Positions 14,925-17,386 of a DNA stretch of 17,386 nt are shown here, piece by piece (the first letter of the stretch is position 1; every line of letters starts with the position of its first letter). A model generated the notes under the pieces. That model saw nothing but the letters and a program-made list of their open reading frames with translations, searched no databases and was not told the origin of the DNA. This stretch comes from Suillus spraguei. Its lineage: Eukaryota; Basidiomycota; Agaricomycetes; Boletales; Suillaceae. The translations under genes were made by a program, and so were the position numbers. The stretch spans positions 1 to 17,386 of the forward strand of contig JABCPU010001054.1 in NCBI GenBank assembly GCA_016800925.1, given 5' to 3'.

Positions 14925-17386
14925 GTATCCCCTTAGGGCCGAGCCCTCGAGGCTGCAGGTTACGGAGTTGAGGCTGATGGTTATTGGCAACGGAAATAGG
15001 GAGATGATGATGTCCGAAGGTCACAGGATTAATGCTCACGAGATATGGGGTTCCAAAGGTTCCCTAGCTGAAATGTACACTCTTGCAAGGTAAAGCAAAA
15101 TTGCTCCGGATGAGAAAAATGCGGATATGGTACCAAAGATGTGGCTGTGCAAGCGGAGGCGGAAGTACACAAGTGCTGGAGGAGCGCAAGAGGTGGAGAT
15201 GGAAAGATTCAGCAGGAGGTGGAATGGATGGAATGGACCATGAGACTTCATTCTGTAGGTGACATAGGAATTTCGGTGAGACTTGGATCTCAAAATATGT
15301 GGAGTCCGGAAGTGATGCAGAAGTCTCGTGATAGGGGTATCTCGGAGGAGCAACATTCCACTTAGGAAGATGACGGAGTGGGTAGTACATCGCACTGATG
15401 ATTTCCATGGTTCGGATAGGATCTACTGATGTCTTGGAATGAGTTGTGAGCTAGGACACTCAACACTGGCTAAAGGATAAGTGCAACAGTGGAGATCCGG
15501 AATTTAGCCCCTGAGCCCGGAGGTGGTTCGGATGAGACTCGGATACTGCAGGAATAGGTCCGGAGATACTAAGTACACTGATGGTTATAGTGCAAATAGT
15601 GGAAAATGTCGTCCGGAAGGCAGATTTATGATAGACGGATGAAGTAGATGGAAATCCAGAGCGAAGCAAAGGAGTTCGCAGGTGATCCGGAGTTGGAGAA
15701 TGTGCATGTGTGAGGGGTCATGGCGTGGGAAAGCACCGGACATCGGATTTGTGGAGGGCATGGATAGCGGAATGTCCATCAGACCAGATTCGGATGGGTT
15801 ATGATAAAGTATGGAAAGTATCGGACAGCAGGATGTGCTTCGGATGGGTGATGACAGAGTGTGGAGTGTATCGGATCAGGATCCAGTCAGTCAGAGTAAC
15901 TCATAGTGAGTTCGGATATTGATAATGGAACATGCCAGGGTCTATGACAAGTGTTCCATAGGCACCAGATTGGAGGAGATTGGTGCAAGACTATATGGCG
16001 AGAGTTGACTTCGGAAAGGCACAGAATAGTGACTCGGATGGACGGAGCGAGCTGTGATGAGTGGGAATACAGGCTGGAGATTGTTTTGAATGACTCGAGC
16101 GGAGTCCTTATCCCCCTTTTTTAGGGAGACATCCCAATGGCAACTAAGGAGTCTATAGGAGTACTGGGACGGATATAAGGAGAAGTGGACCGGATATTGG
16201 AGGAGCTGAGTGGAACAGAGGTTGGGACAAATGGATTGCAGATTGGAGATTGCGGATTTTGCAGAAATGAGTTTGTGTTGCTCTATGGAAAAGTATTGAC
16301 AACTCGAGTGTTCCAGTGAAACTTCCGACGGTACTTGGAGGTTCCGATGATCACAGTGGGTCCAGAGATTCGGAGATTCGGAGGATGGAGTGGAAGGCAA
16401 CGGAGAATTGTCATGGGGATCAGAAATGGGTGGAAACGCGATTGCATTGCTTCTTCATCAAAAATGCTGATAGATCCGAAGATTTCTCGTAGTAACTCCG
16501 GAAGTGCTATCGGATTTCCGGATAGGATATGGTGGACCGGATGTCAGCATATGAGGTCCGGAATATTTCGGATTTTCTAAGAGGAGCATCGGATTTTGGA
16601 TTTCTGAAAGACAGGGAATCAGAAGAGTCAGATTGGTGGTGCAGATGAGGAAAATGGTAAATGTCGGAGGCGGAGTGGATTAAGGATGGATATGCTAGCC
16701 TTCATGAACCGAGGCTGCCAGAGGGAACGGAAATCTGAGATCCAGAGGTACACGGATGGACAGGACAGAGTGGAATGGATATGGAAGTCATGGATATCAA
16801 AATGATGGATCGGAAAGCGGATGATGGCGTGGATATAAGTCATGGACATCAAACAAGGTGGATTGGACAGCTGATACTGAAAACTCCGAGGTACACCAGT
16901 GAGTTCTCGGATCTGGAGAGGAGCCTAGAGAAGGCACTTCGATAGAGGGTGAGTGAGTCCAGAATACACGATGGAGCAGAAGTGGTAACAGCGGTGGAAG
17001 TGAAAACAGATCCATTCTGAAATGAAGACGTCCGAGGATGACTAGGGGCAGTTGGATGTATTGGTGGGAGCCTCTTGTGAAGGAAGCTGCTGGAGATCCG
17101 AAGCTACAAAACTCCGGAGGTGTATAGGCGAGGAAGATTCAGAGGATGGCAGAAGATAGGGTTGTGCTGATTCGGACAGAGGGACGAAAGGATGGTCAAA
17201 GACCGATGGAGGAAACGGAGTGGTGTTCTTTCCAGATACTACTGTCGGAGAGCATGAGAGAACTGCTCCGAAGTTTCGGATGACAGGAGACCGGAAGTGC
17301 GGAGGTCAAGACACAGTCAATGATGGATGGTTCATTGTGGAGTACATATCCTTGCTACAATAATTCCCAAGCGAATCCAAAGGTTT
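14925..17386 (+). other. Purine-biased internal region of the LTR element
   Basis: This is a long stretch in which the plus strand is visibly G+A rich and CGGA recurs up to several times per 60 bases. All open frames are short. The longest, on the minus strand (16400-15942), is Ser/Pro/Leu-rich because it reads the complement of the purine-rich strand, so it is unlikely to be a gene. I see no terminal polypurine tract or second LTR before the window ends. Confidence 0.5.

Larger units (their letters stand above)
13627..17386 (+). mobile_element. Large non-autonomous LTR retrotransposon (LARD-like), cut by the window edge
   Basis: A 5' LTR (13627-14924) is followed by at least 2.46 kb of internal DNA reaching the right edge. 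The internal part is rich in G and A on the plus strand, with CGGA/TCCGGA motifs many times over, and no open frame exceeds about 150 codons. I could not find a gag zinc knuckle, protease DTG/DSG, reverse transcriptase YxDD or integrase signature on either strand. The solo LTR at 3329-4075 is a relative in opposite orientation. No obvious tRNA-like primer site (TGG start) follows the LTR; the first internal bases are GTATCCCCTTAGGGCC. It may be a LARD-type element or a badly decayed one. Confidence 0.6.

Noticed and set aside
15942..16400. 152-codon minus-strand frame in the retroelement interior
   Set aside because: Its Ser/Pro/Leu-rich composition follows from the purine-rich opposite strand, and no retroelement motif is present.
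1..17386. CRISPR array, tRNA or rRNA genes, bacterial operons
   Set aside because: The tandem repeats lack unique spacers, no cloverleaf or rRNA landmark was recognised, and the introns show a eukaryotic genome.

Overview
The window looks like a transposon-rich stretch of a mushroom-forming basidiomycete (Agaricomycetes). The reasons are many spliceosomal introns of about 45-65 bp with GT(GC)...AG ends, a KDZ-type transposase, an Hsp70-like ATPase of the kind expanded in mushroom genomes, and a secreted family 18 chitinase-like gene. No rRNA, tRNA, CRISPR array or bacterial-type operon was seen. Family names come from reading the translations and from memory of the families; no database search was possible.

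Left part (1-6352), nested mobile DNA. On the minus strand a decayed KDZ transposase runs from an ATG at 4572 down to about 868. It still shows several introns but carries frameshifts, and an apparent catalytic Asp is now Asn. A solo LTR (about 3329-4075) interrupts it. A further minus-strand decayed gene of unknown family occupies 1-620 and runs off the left edge. Just upstream of the KDZ start is a 273-bp MITE (4616-4888) with perfect 24-bp inverted ends and TA duplications, as in Tc1/mariner. Next is a 1088-bp non-autonomous hAT element (5257-6344) with a perfect 8-bp target duplication (CCCAGTAT) and dense CGAAGT/ACTTCG subterminal motifs.

Middle part (6353-12660), two host-type genes on the plus strand. 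The first (7124-9514) is a 12-exon Hsp70/Hsp12A-like ATPase with clear nucleotide-binding motifs, one GC-AG intron and a 14-nt exon. One extra base at the exon 9/10 junction would truncate it. The second (10322-12659) is a GH18 chitinase-like gene with a signal peptide, broken by at least three small frameshifts and by a 211-bp minisatellite insertion. Its catalytic motif DxxDxDxE reads DGIQFSWE. The tail is made of Val-Pro-Asp/Asn repeats and an Asp/Ser-rich block.

Right part (12660-17386). A fragment of a pogo-like DDE transposase (minus strand) and a cluster of GGTTC/GAACC motifs come first. Then comes a long LTR (13627-14924) related to the solo LTR, followed by at least 2.46 kb of internal sequence. 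That sequence is strongly biased to G+A on the plus strand and has no recognisable gag or pol. It looks like a large non-autonomous LTR element (LARD-like) continuing past the right edge.

The two host-type genes are not known to work together. Both sit between transposon-dense flanks and both show disabling changes.
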